The position numbers were made by a program, and so were the translations under genes. 64,000 bases of DNA. It comes from Oceanobacillus_B kapialis (GTDB lineage: Bacteria; Bacillota; Bacilli; Bacillales; Amphibacillaceae). Under the pieces are notes generated by a model. The model saw only the letters and a list, made by a program, of their open reading frames with translations, was not told the origin of the DNA and did not search any database. The stretch lies in the NCBI RefSeq assembly GCF_042685265.1, contig NZ_JBHUMX010000042.1; one strand, written 5' to 3'. Below are positions 8,389 to 17,140 of this stretch, one piece after another (the stretch's first letter is position 1; each line of letters opens with the position of its first letter).

Positions 8389-9382
8389 CTGTTCTCGCTA
8401 GCACTTCATTATGCTCCACGCCATTAATGAAAGAATCAAGATGCAGCTCCTTGTCCCATATATTGTTATAAAGATGAAAAATATCTCTTTCTTCAGCGAT
8501 ACGTTTAATGCTATTTAATAATTTTTGTTTTACCTCGACTGGCATTTGGTTTGCTACATGTGTGTGGAATACGCAGATTGTACACGCTTCAGGGATTTGC
8601 TCAACAATCCGGGGCAGCAATTCTACTCCATCTCCTTCAATCAAATGAAGTTCTCCCTTATTTTCTCTTACGCACCTTGCAGCCCTTTCAAAAAGGTTTC
8701 GTCTCTCATGATGTTCTGGCCATATTAAAGCATTTAACCAGAGAGAATCTTCCTCGTTAGATAGGTCATTAATATGCAGATCCAGGCCTAACCTATTTGC
8801 AACAGGAGGACTTTCCTTGGGAAGAGTCGGTGTATTTTTGCCTATAATCTCAGAGTTAATTTGTACATCTGAATCTTTGTTTCCAAAAGCCTCATCCGTG
8901 TTGTAGGAATATTCGTATTTGTCCCATAAGAGCTGAAAGCCTGCGCTAGTCCCTATCTCAATTAAGGCTAATGGCTTGTTTACTTTGTTATGTGCATAGG
9001 CAAAGCTTGGGTAAAGATAGCCACAGCGTCTAACTTCATTTGTCTGAACTAATTTCGATTTTAAAATAGGTATGATTTGTTCTCGATATGTTGAACAGAA
9101 ATCCTTAAAAGGTGGAAAGGAATTATGTGGGGCTTTAGGCTTTTCAACGAGACTTGGATAGTATTGGGTTAATTCGTGTGACGCTCCTTTTAATAGAAGA
9201 TAGTGAACTGCACCCAGAAATAAGTTTGGAACTGGTTGCCCATCCCTGGCATAAGAACTTAATTCAAGCAAAACTTCATCCATAGCTATTTCCTTCGATA
9301 AATGCTCATACAGCTCACTTGAGCCAGCACATTCGCTTTCAGCAAATGTTTTAAACCTTAATGATAGTTGGTTAAATTTCAA
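8354..9382 (-). CDS. DUF2332 family protein
   Basis: The protein is 342 aa starting from TTG 9382 with AGGAGG about 6 bases upstream. It carries the DUF2332 features: an N-terminal helical part, then a methyltransferase-like motif 'LALIEIGTSAGFQLLWDKYE', later 'ELHLIEGDGVELLP' and 'CVFHTHVANQMP'. The GTSAG motif suggests an S-adenosylmethionine-type Rossmann fold, but no activity is known to me. It overlaps the phosphotransferase gene downstream, so the two are probably translated together. Confidence 0.75.
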   Translation of the reverse strand: MKFNQLSLRFKTFAESECAGSSELYEHLSKEIAMDEVLLELSSYARDGQPVPNLFLGAVHYLLLKGASHELTQYYPSLVEKPKAPHNSFPPFKDFCSTYREQIIPILKSKLVQTNEVRRCGYLYPSFAYAHNKVNKPLALIEIGTSAGFQLLWDKYEYSYNTDEAFGNKDSDVQINSEIIGKNTPTLPKESPPVANRLGLDLHINDLSNEEDSLWLNALIWPEHHERRNLFERAARCVRENKGELHLIEGDGVELLPRIVEQIPEACTICVFHTHVANQMPVEVKQKLLNSIKRIAEERDIFHLYNNIWDKELHLDSFINGVEHNEVLARTDGHGKWFEWKL

Positions 9383-9421
9383 GGATTATCCTCCTAACTC
9401 ACTTTTCCTTTGTAAAAATAA

Positions 9422-9886
9422 CTAATTCACATCACCTAAATATACGGGCGCTTGTTTGCCTGCCACATGATCAACGAGATACTTTCGCACTGTCTGTGGG
9501 TATAGTCTATCATTCAATAACTCTGTTAACGGTAACCACTCCACACCAATCTGCCCATCATCAGGGACACTCCCATTCCCTATGTCCTTACTTCCTTCTG
9601 CAATCATACATACAAACATATACTCCATCCTATGAGCTTCTGAATCGAACGCATAATGTTCATGATTTTTCCCAATATACTCACGCATAAAGATAAGATC
9701 ACCAACTTCAACGTCAGCATTAATCTCTTCAATGCATTCTCTTTTCAATGTTTGGTGAAGGTTTTCTCCATGTTCCTGTCCACCACCAGGTAAAATATAG
9801 TAGTATCCCTCTTGATCTTGTTTTTTTATAGCCAACAACTGCCCATCCTGTACGATGACCGCCTTTGCTGAATTTCGAATGCCCAT
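9422..9886 (-). CDS. Nudix hydrolase
   Basis: The protein is 154 aa with a full Nudix box (G-x5-E-x7-REUxEExGU) visible as GGGQEHGENLHQTLKRECIE followed by EI, the metal-binding catalytic helix that cleaves nucleoside diphosphates linked to another group. The start is ATG 9886, with ggggggat close upstream. It belongs to the run of small-molecule-modifying genes on the minus strand. Substrate unknown. Confidence 0.85.
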   Translation of the reverse strand: MGIRNSAKAVIVQDGQLLAIKKQDQEGYYYILPGGGQEHGENLHQTLKRECIEEINADVEVGDLIFMREYIGKNHEHYAFDSEAHRMEYMFVCMIAEGSKDIGNGSVPDDGQIGVEWLPLTELLNDRLYPQTVRKYLVDHVAGKQAPVYLGDVN

Positions 9887-10037
9887 TCTTGATCCCCCCG
9901 CATCTACTATTTTCTACTCCCTCAATTTTACAATAGCTTCAATAAAAAGAAACTAAAAAGGCGAACTTTTCTATTAATTCTTGCGAAAAGTTGCCTTGAT
10001 GTCTGATTTCTATTTAATTTTGAAATGTTTTCTATAA

Positions 10038-10571
10038 CTATGATTTCCCCTCAGCATACTCCTCGTAAAGAATGCTCATAATAATTTCATCCGAATATCT
10101 ACCATTCATAAATAAGGACTGCCTTAATACGCCTTCTCTCTTAAAGCCAGCTTTCTCGTACGACCTTATCCCCCGAGGGTTATGTGAATAGACCTGTAAT
10201 TCTAATCGGTTGAGTTTTAACTCTTCAAAAGTGAATTTCTGTGCAAGTTTCACAGCTTCTGTTCCATACCCTTTTCCGTAGTTATCTTTATTATGTAATG
10301 CAATCCGGAACATCGCTTTCCTATTATCCCAATCGATGTCATTAATAGCTAAGTCACCTATCATTTGATCGTTCTCTACTAAACATATCGCGAAGTCATG
10401 CCGAGTTGAATCTTTATTAAACCTCTCATAAGCGTTTTGAACCTCTTCCTTCGTAAACACCTTGCGCGTTCCAGTCATATAAAGTCCTTCCTCTTCTTGA
10501 AGACTATCAAAAATTCCATCTATGTCTTTCCCATGAATGGGCCTTAAGTATACTCTATCCCCTATTGTCAT
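10038..10571 (-). CDS. GNAT N-acetyltransferase, RimJ/RimL type
   Basis: The start ATG 10571 (MTIGDRVYLRPIHGKDIDGI) is chosen because AAAGGAGGGAG precedes it at the right distance. The 177-aa protein shows the usual N-terminal 'VYLRPI', the acetyl-CoA loop region 'DNYGKGYGTEAVKLAQKF' and 'HNPRGIRSYEKAGFKREGVL', which are hallmarks of protein- or drug-acetylating GNAT enzymes of the RimJ group. The acceptor cannot be told from sequence. It abuts the DUF1835 gene and is likely co-transcribed with it. Confidence 0.85.
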   Translation of the reverse strand: MTIGDRVYLRPIHGKDIDGIFDSLQEEEGLYMTGTRKVFTKEEVQNAYERFNKDSTRHDFAICLVENDQMIGDLAINDIDWDNRKAMFRIALHNKDNYGKGYGTEAVKLAQKFTFEELKLNRLELQVYSHNPRGIRSYEKAGFKREGVLRQSLFMNGRYSDEIIMSILYEEYAEGKS

Positions 10572-10602
10572 TTGAAAACTCTCCCTCCTTTTCTGCAGCA
10601 TA

Positions 10603-11628
10603 CTACTTTAATTTCACGCTATAATAACGCATAGCTTTCGGTATTCCCTTGATTTCAAAAAAGCCATTATATATTAGAGTTCGCACCCTATATTCTAAAA
10701 AAGTGTCCATAATTCCCTCATCCAATTGACCGTATACTTTCCCAATTAGCCTTGTTGACTTTATAAAGTCCTTTTCTCGCTGTTCAGCATGCAACTTTCT
10801 AGCAGCCGTTAGTATCAATTTATCGTAATAATCTACTGTTTTCCCTTTGATAGTGTTGTTTTCCCATACTCTCAATACTTCTTTCGTCTCCAATAAAGTT
10901 AGCCATTCTTGTTCAAACTGCACTCTTTCCTCTTTAGTTAAAGGATTTGATACTTTCTTTTGATAAATGGTGTATAATTTCTCTGGATCAACCCCTGCCG
11001 TGCGAGGAAAAAAGTACTGATATTCTCTTGTGTTATATAACTCTTGGAAAGCTAGTGTTGTATTTATCATGTAGACATTGTTCTTCTTTGCTTTTAACAA
11101 ATATAAAAGATAACGTGCCCCCGTTTGTTCGTCTGTATTTTCAGCAGTCCACAAGACAATTGGTATTGAATCTGGTATGGCATCGATTTCTTTCAGCGTT
11201 TCAGAAATTTGTCGCTCATAATCTTCTTCGATATAATCGTCGCCATAATTCAGATGATTTCTTAGCCATTCATATCTACGTTCACGTCCTACGCCCTTAT
11301 GAAGCTCATAAATTGGTCCGAACGAAAAATAGTCTAGAAAGCCAATCACCTTATTTTCATCCCCTAAACCTACTTTTAGAGAGCCCGCAGAAGATGGACC
11401 ACATACCATATGTACAGTATTATATGCTCTATCAGATTCTCTTTCTTTATTTTGAGCAAAGCTGATAATTTTTTCCTGCCAGTTATGTAAATCCTCTATC
11501 ATTTGCTTTGGTGATTTATTCGATTCTTGTACCGTTTTTAATTGCATCATTGTTAGCAATAGAAAACTTTTCGCTTCCTCTTCTGTCATTTCACCTATAA
11601 GGCGTTTCAGGTATTTGATCATTATCAT
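10603..11628 (-). CDS. DUF1835 family protein
   Basis: I use ATG 11628 (MIMIKYLKRL), 7 bases after GAGGGGG; a TTG five codons earlier overlaps that site. After an N-terminal helical region the DUF1835 domain is seen in 'VHMVCGPSSAGSLKVGLG', 'VIGFLDYFSFGPI' and 'IPIVLWTAENTDEQTGARY'. The C-terminal 90 residues look like the companion DUF3658 domain. About 341 aa. The family is common in Bacillus and has no established function. Confidence 0.75.
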   Translation of the reverse strand: MIMIKYLKRLIGEMTEEEAKSFLLLTMMQLKTVQESNKSPKQMIEDLHNWQEKIISFAQNKERESDRAYNTVHMVCGPSSAGSLKVGLGDENKVIGFLDYFSFGPIYELHKGVGRERRYEWLRNHLNYGDDYIEEDYERQISETLKEIDAIPDSIPIVLWTAENTDEQTGARYLLYLLKAKKNNVYMINTTLAFQELYNTREYQYFFPRTAGVDPEKLYTIYQKKVSNPLTKEERVQFEQEWLTLLETKEVLRVWENNTIKGKTVDYYDKLILTAARKLHAEQREKDFIKSTRLIGKVYGQLDEGIMDTFLEYRVRTLIYNGFFEIKGIPKAMRYYSVKLK

Positions 11629-11689
11629 TACTTGCCCCCTCAATTAAATACAGCATGGTATCACTACCACAAGCCTTACACCGAAAGAA

Positions 11690-12412
11690 TCACTTCCCAG
11701 TTTTATACGCTGTCTCACTAATAATTAAACTCAACCGAAGTCTTGCTAACCATTTTTCTGTATCACTCTTTGTCCCCAAAACCCCATTCGTTTTCTCGTG
11801 ATATTCTAACCCTTCCACAGTCTTGTATTGTAAATCTCGTTTACCTATCCTTTGCACAATCATGGCCCACTCAGCATCTGTCATCTTTTCTTTTGAATGA
11901 GTATGGATATAGTCCGCACTTCTTTTCGAAAAGGCGCAAGAACCCGCTGTAATATCAACCTCTCTACCCAGTTCTAAAGAACAAATAGTATTCGTTATCC
12001 TTTCCGTTTTAATCCATTCTACAGGATGCGTGTTCATGGCCCTTTCCGTTCTACCTATAATAAGGTAATCATGGTTCGGCATAATGGACACAGTATTTTC
12101 AAGCTCGGTTAAATGGTCCTTTCCCCATGTTAGAAGCCGATCGAAATCACAATAGTGGTAGTAATGGCTTTTTGATTCAAGGCCAAACCCCAGGACCTCT
12201 CTCCTTGCCTGAGCTGCTCCCTTTTTAGGAATAATCTTTACGTTAAAAGAGCTTCTTTCCATCATCTCTATTAATTCGGTAGATGTTTCATCACTTACAG
12301 TAATATAAAGTTCCCCGTATAACTGCTCAATATCTGCTTGCAGTTTCTTAAAAAGCTCTATGTTCTTTCCTGTAGGGTCATGCGTTACTGTGAGAAGTGT
12401 GACTTGGGGCAT
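11690..12412 (-). CDS. Conserved hypothetical protein, possibly glycosyltransferase-like
   Basis: The protein is 240 aa starting MPQVTLLTVTHDPTGKN. The arrangement of a first beta strand, an 'ITVSDET' segment, then 'YYHYCDFDRLLTWGKDHL' with an Asp-x-Asp motif (DFD) resembles the nucleotide-sugar site of a GT-A fold. 'SCAFSKRSADYIH' and 'MTDAEWAMIVQ' follow, as in GT2 enzymes. I do not know the exact family, so this is a structural guess. The start overlaps a good GAGGTGATAAC stretch. Confidence 0.5.
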   Translation of the reverse strand: MPQVTLLTVTHDPTGKNIELFKKLQADIEQLYGELYITVSDETSTELIEMMERSSFNVKIIPKKGAAQARREVLGFGLESKSHYYHYCDFDRLLTWGKDHLTELENTVSIMPNHDYLIIGRTERAMNTHPVEWIKTERITNTICSLELGREVDITAGSCAFSKRSADYIHTHSKEKMTDAEWAMIVQRIGKRDLQYKTVEGLEYHEKTNGVLGTKSDTEKWLARLRLSLIISETAYKTGK

Positions 12413-12445
12413 GTTATCACCTCGAGTACGATATTCTTATAGTTT

Positions 12446-13105
12446 TTATAGCTTCCGTATTTGATCTCCTGATCTAATAACAATACTTACGTAACGTGTA
12501 AACCCGTCCTCTATGTAATTTTCCATATTTGATACATCGATATCGGCTTCTATAGTGATTGTTTCTTGATCATGTTCATCCAACTTTACTTCATACGGGG
12601 CGTTCTGATTCATCAAGGTTTCCATTGGCACATCACGATCTGTAGCATAACTCTCTTTGAATTCAACAGTAAATTCATTCACACTTCCTCTGTGGTTTTC
12701 AAACGGAAGTTCACACTTTCCATGCAAGGTCGATTCATCGACCATCTCAAATTCACAGTGACTATTCTCTTGATCATATGAAATAGCATAAACCCCCGTG
12801 GCTAATGTGTTTTGATAAAGAGTAACAAGCATCATCGGTAAAGACATTGAAATGACAATCGCAATTAAGACAGAGCGGACGTGATATTTATTTAATGACA
12901 TGGCTAAAAGAACTAAGCTTGAAATAAGTATAACGAGCGTTATAACGCCCACCACCTGGAGACCATTAACCGTTTCAATCGGTATGTTGACTATCGACGA
13001 GATCGTTTCTCCATAAGGGTTCTCATGTGGAAAAGGAAAATTTAGAACTATAGAAATAACATAGAGAATAACGGCACTATAGAACAGTTTTTTACTTTTT
13101 ATCAT
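12446..13105 (-). CDS. Membrane protein of unknown function
   Basis: The protein is 219 aa. There are hydrophobic segments at about residues 8-24, 51-70 and 80-100, then an extracellular-looking C-terminal domain of 110 residues rich in acidic residues ('YDQENSHCEFEMVDESTL', two cysteines). Start ATG 13105 has GAGGGTTAAC upstream. I do not recognise the family. Confidence 0.6.
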   Translation of the reverse strand: MIKSKKLFYSAVILYVISIVLNFPFPHENPYGETISSIVNIPIETVNGLQVVGVITLVILISSLVLLAMSLNKYHVRSVLIAIVISMSLPMMLVTLYQNTLATGVYAISYDQENSHCEFEMVDESTLHGKCELPFENHRGSVNEFTVEFKESYATDRDVPMETLMNQNAPYEVKLDEHDQETITIEADIDVSNMENYIEDGFTRYVSIVIRSGDQIRKL

Positions 13106-13212
13106 AGTTAACCCTCACTTTGGTTTTGGAATAAAATTTCCGTTTTATAACTTACACAATGTCCCTTGGAATTTTTTAGAAGTAAACCATTTTACATAAA
13201 GCGCCTGCCTCT

Positions 13213-13880
13213 TTATTCATTATTCATTTCCTGTAAAACCATCGGAAGTTCGATTAAATCTTCAATAATGTAGTTAGCCTCGAGATCACCCCAATTAAAA
13301 TCCCTCTTCCAAATCCCAACCATCCCTGCGTTTTCCGCCCCTCTTATATCGTTTTCAGGATGGTCGCCAACGTAAATACTTTCCTCAGGCTTGAGATTCA
13401 GCCGTTTTAATGCCCTCATAAAAATCTTTGGATTGGGCTTTTTCATTCCTTCCCATTCAGAAATAAGGATTGTTTCAAAGTAGCTTTCTATTCCTAAAGC
13501 CCTTATATTATTTAATTGGAACGAGCCTTTTCCATTTGTAATTAAACCTAATTGAATTGAATTTCTTTTCAAAGCTTCTAACATATCGATTAGGTTCGGA
13601 AAAGGGATACAGCTTTGGTGAAACTCACTTATGTAATCATCAAGCAGATCTCCCCAAGAAATTGAGATAATATTAAATTCTTCCACCATCTGTTGGTAAA
13701 CCTTATCCTTCCAGACATAACCTCGGCAATCTAACTCTATAAAACGTGAAACATATTTTTTTTTACCACATGATGAAACTCTTTATTTAATCTGTCATAC
13801 TGGTTTTCTATAAATTTTTGTAAGGAAGCATCTCTATTTAACAATGTACCATCGAGGTCGAAGATAACTGCTTTAATCAT
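13213..13880 (-). pseudogene. HAD-superfamily hydrolase with single frameshift
   Basis: The complete HAD fold can be read in two frames. The N-terminal part from ATG 13880 has the nucleophile motif I, 'MIKAVIFDLDGTLLNRD', and runs to a homopolymer of nine A on the coding strand (T at 13756-13764). There the frame is lost. A tenth A would join it to 'YVSRFIELDCRGYVWKDKVY' and onward to motif II LITNGKG, motif III lysine 'MKKPNPKIF' and motif IV VGDHPENDIRGAE. So either an indel occurred in the run, the assembly is short by one A, or slippage restores the product. It probably encoded a phosphoglycolate-phosphatase-like or sugar phosphatase enzyme. Confidence 0.8.
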
Positions 13881-13955
13881 TTGGGTCACCAGCTCCTTAA
13901 ATGCACTAATAGGTTAAGAACATTTCAACTCTTTATAATTCTACGCAAAATTGCA

Positions 13956-13964
13956 TGCTATAAT
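13956..13964 (+). promoter_or_regulatory. Extended -10 promoter of the toxin gene
   Basis: TGC-TATAAT (TATAAT at 13959-13964) forms an extended -10 element with no good -35. It lies about 55 bases before the toxin start, which fits a structured leader as in other type I toxins. Confidence 0.5.
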
Positions 13965-14022
13965 TTATATAAGTGCATAGGGCGTCATGGGTGGTGGCTC
14001 GCTCCCTTTTAGAAAGGGGGTG

Positions 14023-14112
14023 ATGCCAATGGCAGTATTTGAGGCAATGGTTCTGAAGATTTCTTTTGGAACGTTAATCGTTGCTATCCTGTCGTTTAAT
14101 AATAAAAAATAA
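14023..14112 (+). CDS. Holin-like type I toxin peptide (29 aa)
   Basis: A 29-residue peptide MPMAVFEAMVLKISFGTLIV... ends in SFNNKK. The strongly hydrophobic middle, MAVFEA start and charged tail match the 'putative holin-like toxin' family (related to TxpA/BsrG peptides) of type I toxin-antitoxin loci. AAAGGGGGTG precedes the ATG. Immediately after the stop begins a hairpin arm (aaccaccctac) whose partner (gtaggtggtt) now lies 2.9 kb away, beyond two insertion sequences. So the natural overlap with the antitoxin RNA has been broken. Such peptides insert into the membrane when unrepressed. Confidence 0.8.
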   Translation: MPMAVFEAMVLKISFGTLIVAILSFNNKK

Positions 14113-14241
14113 CCACCCTACGCCTGACAGTGAACTGACCCCTGTCAAGTAGACAGTACAAATTGGATAGGCTACACTAAGTTGGACAGATAAAATGAGG
14201 GCTTGTAAACTTAGACTATAACTTAAGGGAGCGTGACTACA

Positions 14242-14523
14242 ATGACACGTCAACGTCGAACTTTTACAACCGAATTTAAACTGCAATTAGTGAAGCTTTA
14301 TGAAAATGGTAAATCGCGTGCAGATATTGCGAGAGAGTATGATATCACGCCTTCTGCGTTAGATCGCTGGATTAAAAATCATCAAGAAACAGGTTCATTT
14401 GCCGCCAAGGATAATCGTTCTGAAGAAGAGAATGAACTAGCTCGGTTACGTAAGGAAAATCAACGTCTCACGATGGAAAATGATATTTTAAAGCAAGCAG
14501 CGCTGATCATGGGACGAAAATAG
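14242..14523 (+). CDS. IS3-family transposase OrfA
   Basis: The protein is 93 aa. It has an N-terminal helix-turn-helix (RRTFTTEFKLQLVKLYENGK through 'DITPSALDRWIKNH') that binds the inverted repeats, followed by a leucine-zipper segment 'ELARLRKENQRLTMENDIL' used for multimerisation. I use ATG 14242 (GGGAG upstream) rather than GTG 14233. It ends at a run of A (gaaaatag) where a -1 slip would fuse it to OrfB. Confidence 0.9.
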   Translation: MTRQRRTFTTEFKLQLVKLYENGKSRADIAREYDITPSALDRWIKNHQETGSFAAKDNRSEEENELARLRKENQRLTMENDILKQAALIMGRK

Positions 14524-14525
14524 AT

Positions 14526-15371
14526 GTGATTCGAAATAACGCTCACATCTATTCGGTATCAGCAATGTGTGACGTCCTCCAGATTCCCAAAAGTACGTAT
14601 TACTATCATGCCAATTTGAATGGCCGACGTGTGCTAAAAACGGAAGATAAAGAGATTTCTCAGGAGATCTCTCGAATTTTCAAAGAAAGCCGAAACAATT
14701 ATGGTACGCGCAAAATTAAGAAAGAATTAAGTAGATTACCAGAGCCAAAACACGTATCACGGCGTAGGATTGGCCGTTTAATGACTGAGCTTGGACTTGT
14801 ATCAAACTATACGGTAGCACAGTATAAACCACATAAATCATCATGTAATGAATCATTGACAAAAAACGAATTACAGCGTCAATTTGAACAAGACAAGCCG
14901 TTGGCTGTCATTGTGAGTGATTTAACTTACGTCCGTGTTGGAACAAAATGGCATTACGTATGCTTATTTGTCGATCTTTTTAACCGTGAAATCATTGGCC
15001 GTAGTGCTGGTGCTAATAAGAATGCAGAACTTGTCTATCAAGCTTTGTCGAGCATTAAAGGTAACTTGAACGACGTTCAAATGTTCCATACAGATCGTGG
15101 TAAAGAGTTTGATAATAAGCTGATTTCTGAAGCACTTGAAACATTTGACATCCAAAGATCACTGAGCATGAAAGGATGCCCTTATGATAATGCCGTGGCT
15201 GAAGCAATGTTTAAGGTGTTCAAAACAGAATTCGCTAACAGTGCTCATTTCTCTTCACTTGAACAGCTAGCTATTGAACTTGATGATTATGTTCATTGGT
15301 TTAATAACATTCGAATTCACGGAACTTTAGACTATTTAACACCAATGGAATATAAACAACTGCCCCTATAA
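14526..15371 (+). CDS. IS3-family transposase OrfB (DDE integrase domain)
   Basis: The protein is 281 aa from GTG 14526 and lies in the -1 frame relative to OrfA, as expected for a frameshifted OrfAB. The HTH_21 segment contains 'YGTRKIKKELSR'. The rve catalytic core follows with the three acidic residues visible in VSDLTYV (Asp), FHTDRGKEFDN (Asp) and AVAEAMFKVFKTE (Glu). No stop or frameshift is present, so the enzyme looks complete. Confidence 0.9.
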   Translation: MIRNNAHIYSVSAMCDVLQIPKSTYYYHANLNGRRVLKTEDKEISQEISRIFKESRNNYGTRKIKKELSRLPEPKHVSRRRIGRLMTELGLVSNYTVAQYKPHKSSCNESLTKNELQRQFEQDKPLAVIVSDLTYVRVGTKWHYVCLFVDLFNREIIGRSAGANKNAELVYQALSSIKGNLNDVQMFHTDRGKEFDNKLISEALETFDIQRSLSMKGCPYDNAVAEAMFKVFKTEFANSAHFSSLEQLAIELDDYVHWFNNIRIHGTLDYLTPMEYKQLPL

Positions 15372-15412
15372 TTTTTGTCCAGTTTAGTGTTGACATACCA
15401 AATAATAAAAAG

Positions 15413-16225
15413 TTAGACGGCTTTGGCTCTATATTCAAGAGGGCTAAGGCCGTTTAGACTTTCCTGGTAACGTCTGCAATTATAAAAGTTGATATACGCC
15501 TCGATTGCTTCTTTCAACTCCTCGAAGGAACTATACGTATTCAAGTAATACTCTTCAGATTTTAACATACCCCAAAAAGATTCCATCGGACCATTGTCAA
15601 TGCATTTTCCAACACGAGACATACTTTGCGTCATTCCAGCTTTTTCTATCTTTCTTTTAAATGTTTTAGACGTATACTGAAAGCCACGGTCGCTGTGAAA
15701 TAGGGGTCCAGCTTCTGGTTCCACTTTTAAAGCTTTATCAAAGGTGTCAAAAACTAATGAGTTGTTATTTGATCGACCAATGACATAGCTGACGATAGAT
15801 CCGTCATGCAAATCGAGAATGGCGCTCAAATAAGCTTTAGACATCTCCCCATACTTGAATTCCGTGACGTCTGTTACCCATTTCTCATTTGGGTTCTCAG
15901 CTGTAAATTCACGTTTCAACTTATTTTCGGCGACATGCTGCGGTGTCGATTTGATATAAGGTTTTCGCTTTTTTCTGATAACAGCCTTAATGCCTGCAAA
16001 TTTCATGAGTCTGTATATTCGTTTGTGGTTGTATTGATGACTCAACCGACGGTTGACGTTTATTTTCATCCGGCGATAACCATAAATGCCGTTGAATTCT
16101 TTATCCACGGCATATATTTCCGTTAGAATTTCTTCATTTACTTTCTCTTCTGTAGTGGAGATCCTATTTACCCATTTATAGTAGGATGAACGCGCAATTC
16201 CCGCAACTTTACATAAAAGCTTCAC
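15413..16225 (-). CDS. IS150-like transposase OrfB
   Basis: The protein is 270 aa from the first ATG. The frame opens further upstream ('LSRVRLKKEFTAIKELHQ') into the -1 overlap with OrfA, as in OrfAB fusions. It contains 'YGYRRMKINVNRRLSHQ' and the DDE residues in VTDVTEFKYG, FHSDRGFQYTS and GPMESFWGMLKSE. The C-terminal 'RRYQESLNGLSPLEYR' is typical of IS150 relatives. The gene body is intact; the inner IS sits 10 bp after its stop. Confidence 0.9.
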   Translation of the reverse strand: MKLLCKVAGIARSSYYKWVNRISTTEEKVNEEILTEIYAVDKEFNGIYGYRRMKINVNRRLSHQYNHKRIYRLMKFAGIKAVIRKKRKPYIKSTPQHVAENKLKREFTAENPNEKWVTDVTEFKYGEMSKAYLSAILDLHDGSIVSYVIGRSNNNSLVFDTFDKALKVEPEAGPLFHSDRGFQYTSKTFKRKIEKAGMTQSMSRVGKCIDNGPMESFWGMLKSEEYYLNTYSSFEELKEAIEAYINFYNCRRYQESLNGLSPLEYRAKAV

Positions 16226-16290
16226 TGAAAACCCTTCTTTTTGATGCAGTTCCTTGATAGCTGTAAATTCCTTCTTTAAACGAACTCTAC

Positions 16291-16974
16291 TTAACGATCC
16301 CTCCTTTCGATCTCTTTCAACTTTTTTAAATAAGCATTCTCCGCTCTTAGTCGTTCGTTTTCTTTCTCCATCCTCTTCATTTCGAACTGTGTTTTTTCCT
16401 CATGCGTCAGTTCTTCCTCTGTTTTGTTTCTTCCACGGCCGTCTTTCAGACCGTCTGCACCCTTAGATTCGAATTTCCGCACCCACTGATACACCTGCTG
16501 GTAGGAGACCTCATATAGTTCGGCTGTGCTTTGATAATCCTTTCCCTTGGCAAGGCAGTCTAGTGCGATATCAATCCGTTCTCGCCATTCTGTTTGTCTA
16601 CCTTTGGTCATAGTTTCTGTCCGCCCTTTCCTGTTTCCGTTCATTTCACTATGACCATTATACTTTTTAATCCATTGTCTTAAAACTCTTGGGTCCGAAA
16701 TCTCATATTTTCTAGTGACATCCCTTAAGGAATAGTTGCCAGATTCATAGTCTTTAATCGCCGATAGTTTTAACTCTTTTGGGTACGTTTTCTTTGTTCT
16801 ATACTCCTTCAGGCCATTCACGCCATATTTATTATATTTTTCTTGCCATACTTTAACCGTCTTATGGTGCGTATTATAAAAAGAACAGATATCACTCAAC
16901 GAATACTCTTCTGATTCATATGCTTGTAGAATTTCAATTTTTTCTTTTAAAGGTCTACTCCTTTTTTTGCCCAT
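16291..16974 (-). CDS. IS150-like transposase OrfA (three helix-turn-helix)
   Basis: The protein is 227 aa, longer than the classic IS150 OrfA (about 170). It has three successive helix-turn-helix units: 'YSLSDICSFYNTHHKTVKVW', 'YSLRDVTRKYEISDPRVLRQ' and 'YQSTAELYEVSYQQVYQWVR'. A coiled-coil 'MKRMEKENERLRAENAYLKK' forms the C-terminus. It binds the element ends. The stop overlaps the region where a -1 slip gives OrfAB. Confidence 0.88.
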   Translation of the reverse strand: MGKKRSRPLKEKIEILQAYESEEYSLSDICSFYNTHHKTVKVWQEKYNKYGVNGLKEYRTKKTYPKELKLSAIKDYESGNYSLRDVTRKYEISDPRVLRQWIKKYNGHSEMNGNRKGRTETMTKGRQTEWRERIDIALDCLAKGKDYQSTAELYEVSYQQVYQWVRKFESKGADGLKDGRGRNKTEEELTHEEKTQFEMKRMEKENERLRAENAYLKKLKEIERRDR

Positions 16975-17045
16975 AAAAATACTCCCCTTAAGATAAACAG
17001 ATTTTTGTTTTTTAATCTGTCTACCTTAAGGGGAGCATATCACAG

Positions 17046-17140
17046 CTAAGTAGGTGGTTATTTTTCAACCAATTAGCGAGTCGCCCCTTGAAGGCTATGC
17101 GCTGATACCGTTAGTGTTCCAGCACTAACGGTATTTTTAT
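17046..17140 (-). ncRNA. Type I antitoxin RNA, severed from its terminator by the IS
   Basis: On the minus strand a TATAAAT box (about 17139-17147) precedes a 5' hairpin (taccgttagtg...cactaacggta), then a C/G-rich middle and the partner arm of the toxin terminator (aaccacctac). The arrangement closely parallels the RNA at 24233-24353. In the uninterrupted locus this RNA would run convergently into the toxin transcript and end at the shared bidirectional terminator. It now reads into the IS. Strand and ends are inferred. Confidence 0.5.
17106..17133 (+). terminator. Terminator of the toxin transcript
   Basis: A perfect 11-bp stem, taccgttagtg (17106-17116) with cactaacggta (17123-17133), is followed by tttttatttat. 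On the plus strand it would end the toxin mRNA; on the minus strand the same bases form the 5' hairpin of the antitoxin. Confidence 0.7.

Larger units (their letters stand above)
14164..15400 (+). mobile_element. IS3-family element nested inside the IS150-like element
   Basis: The left end tggataggctacactaag (14164) and the inverted right end tggtatgtcaacactaaa (from 15400) share the TGG terminus and the CACTAA...TGGACA block. The target duplication is aat (14161-14163 and 15401-15403). The element is 1237 bp with two overlapping-frame genes for a -1 frameshifted transposase. Both reading frames are open and the ends look intact, so it may still be active. It is the younger of the two insertions. 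Confidence 0.88.
14131..17042 (-). mobile_element. IS3-family element (IS150-like), interrupted by a second IS
   Basis: The ends are imperfect inverted repeats: tgaactgacccctgtcaa (14131) and, on the other strand from 17042, tgatatgctccccttaag, both continuing to gtagacag. A 3-bp duplication, cag, flanks it (14128-14130 and 17043-17045). Without the inner element and its aat duplication the length is about 1672 bp. orfA and orfB are on the minus strand. Removing the element reconstitutes a perfect hairpin of the toxin locus, which supports these boundaries. The inner element sits between orfB and the left end. Confidence 0.88.
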
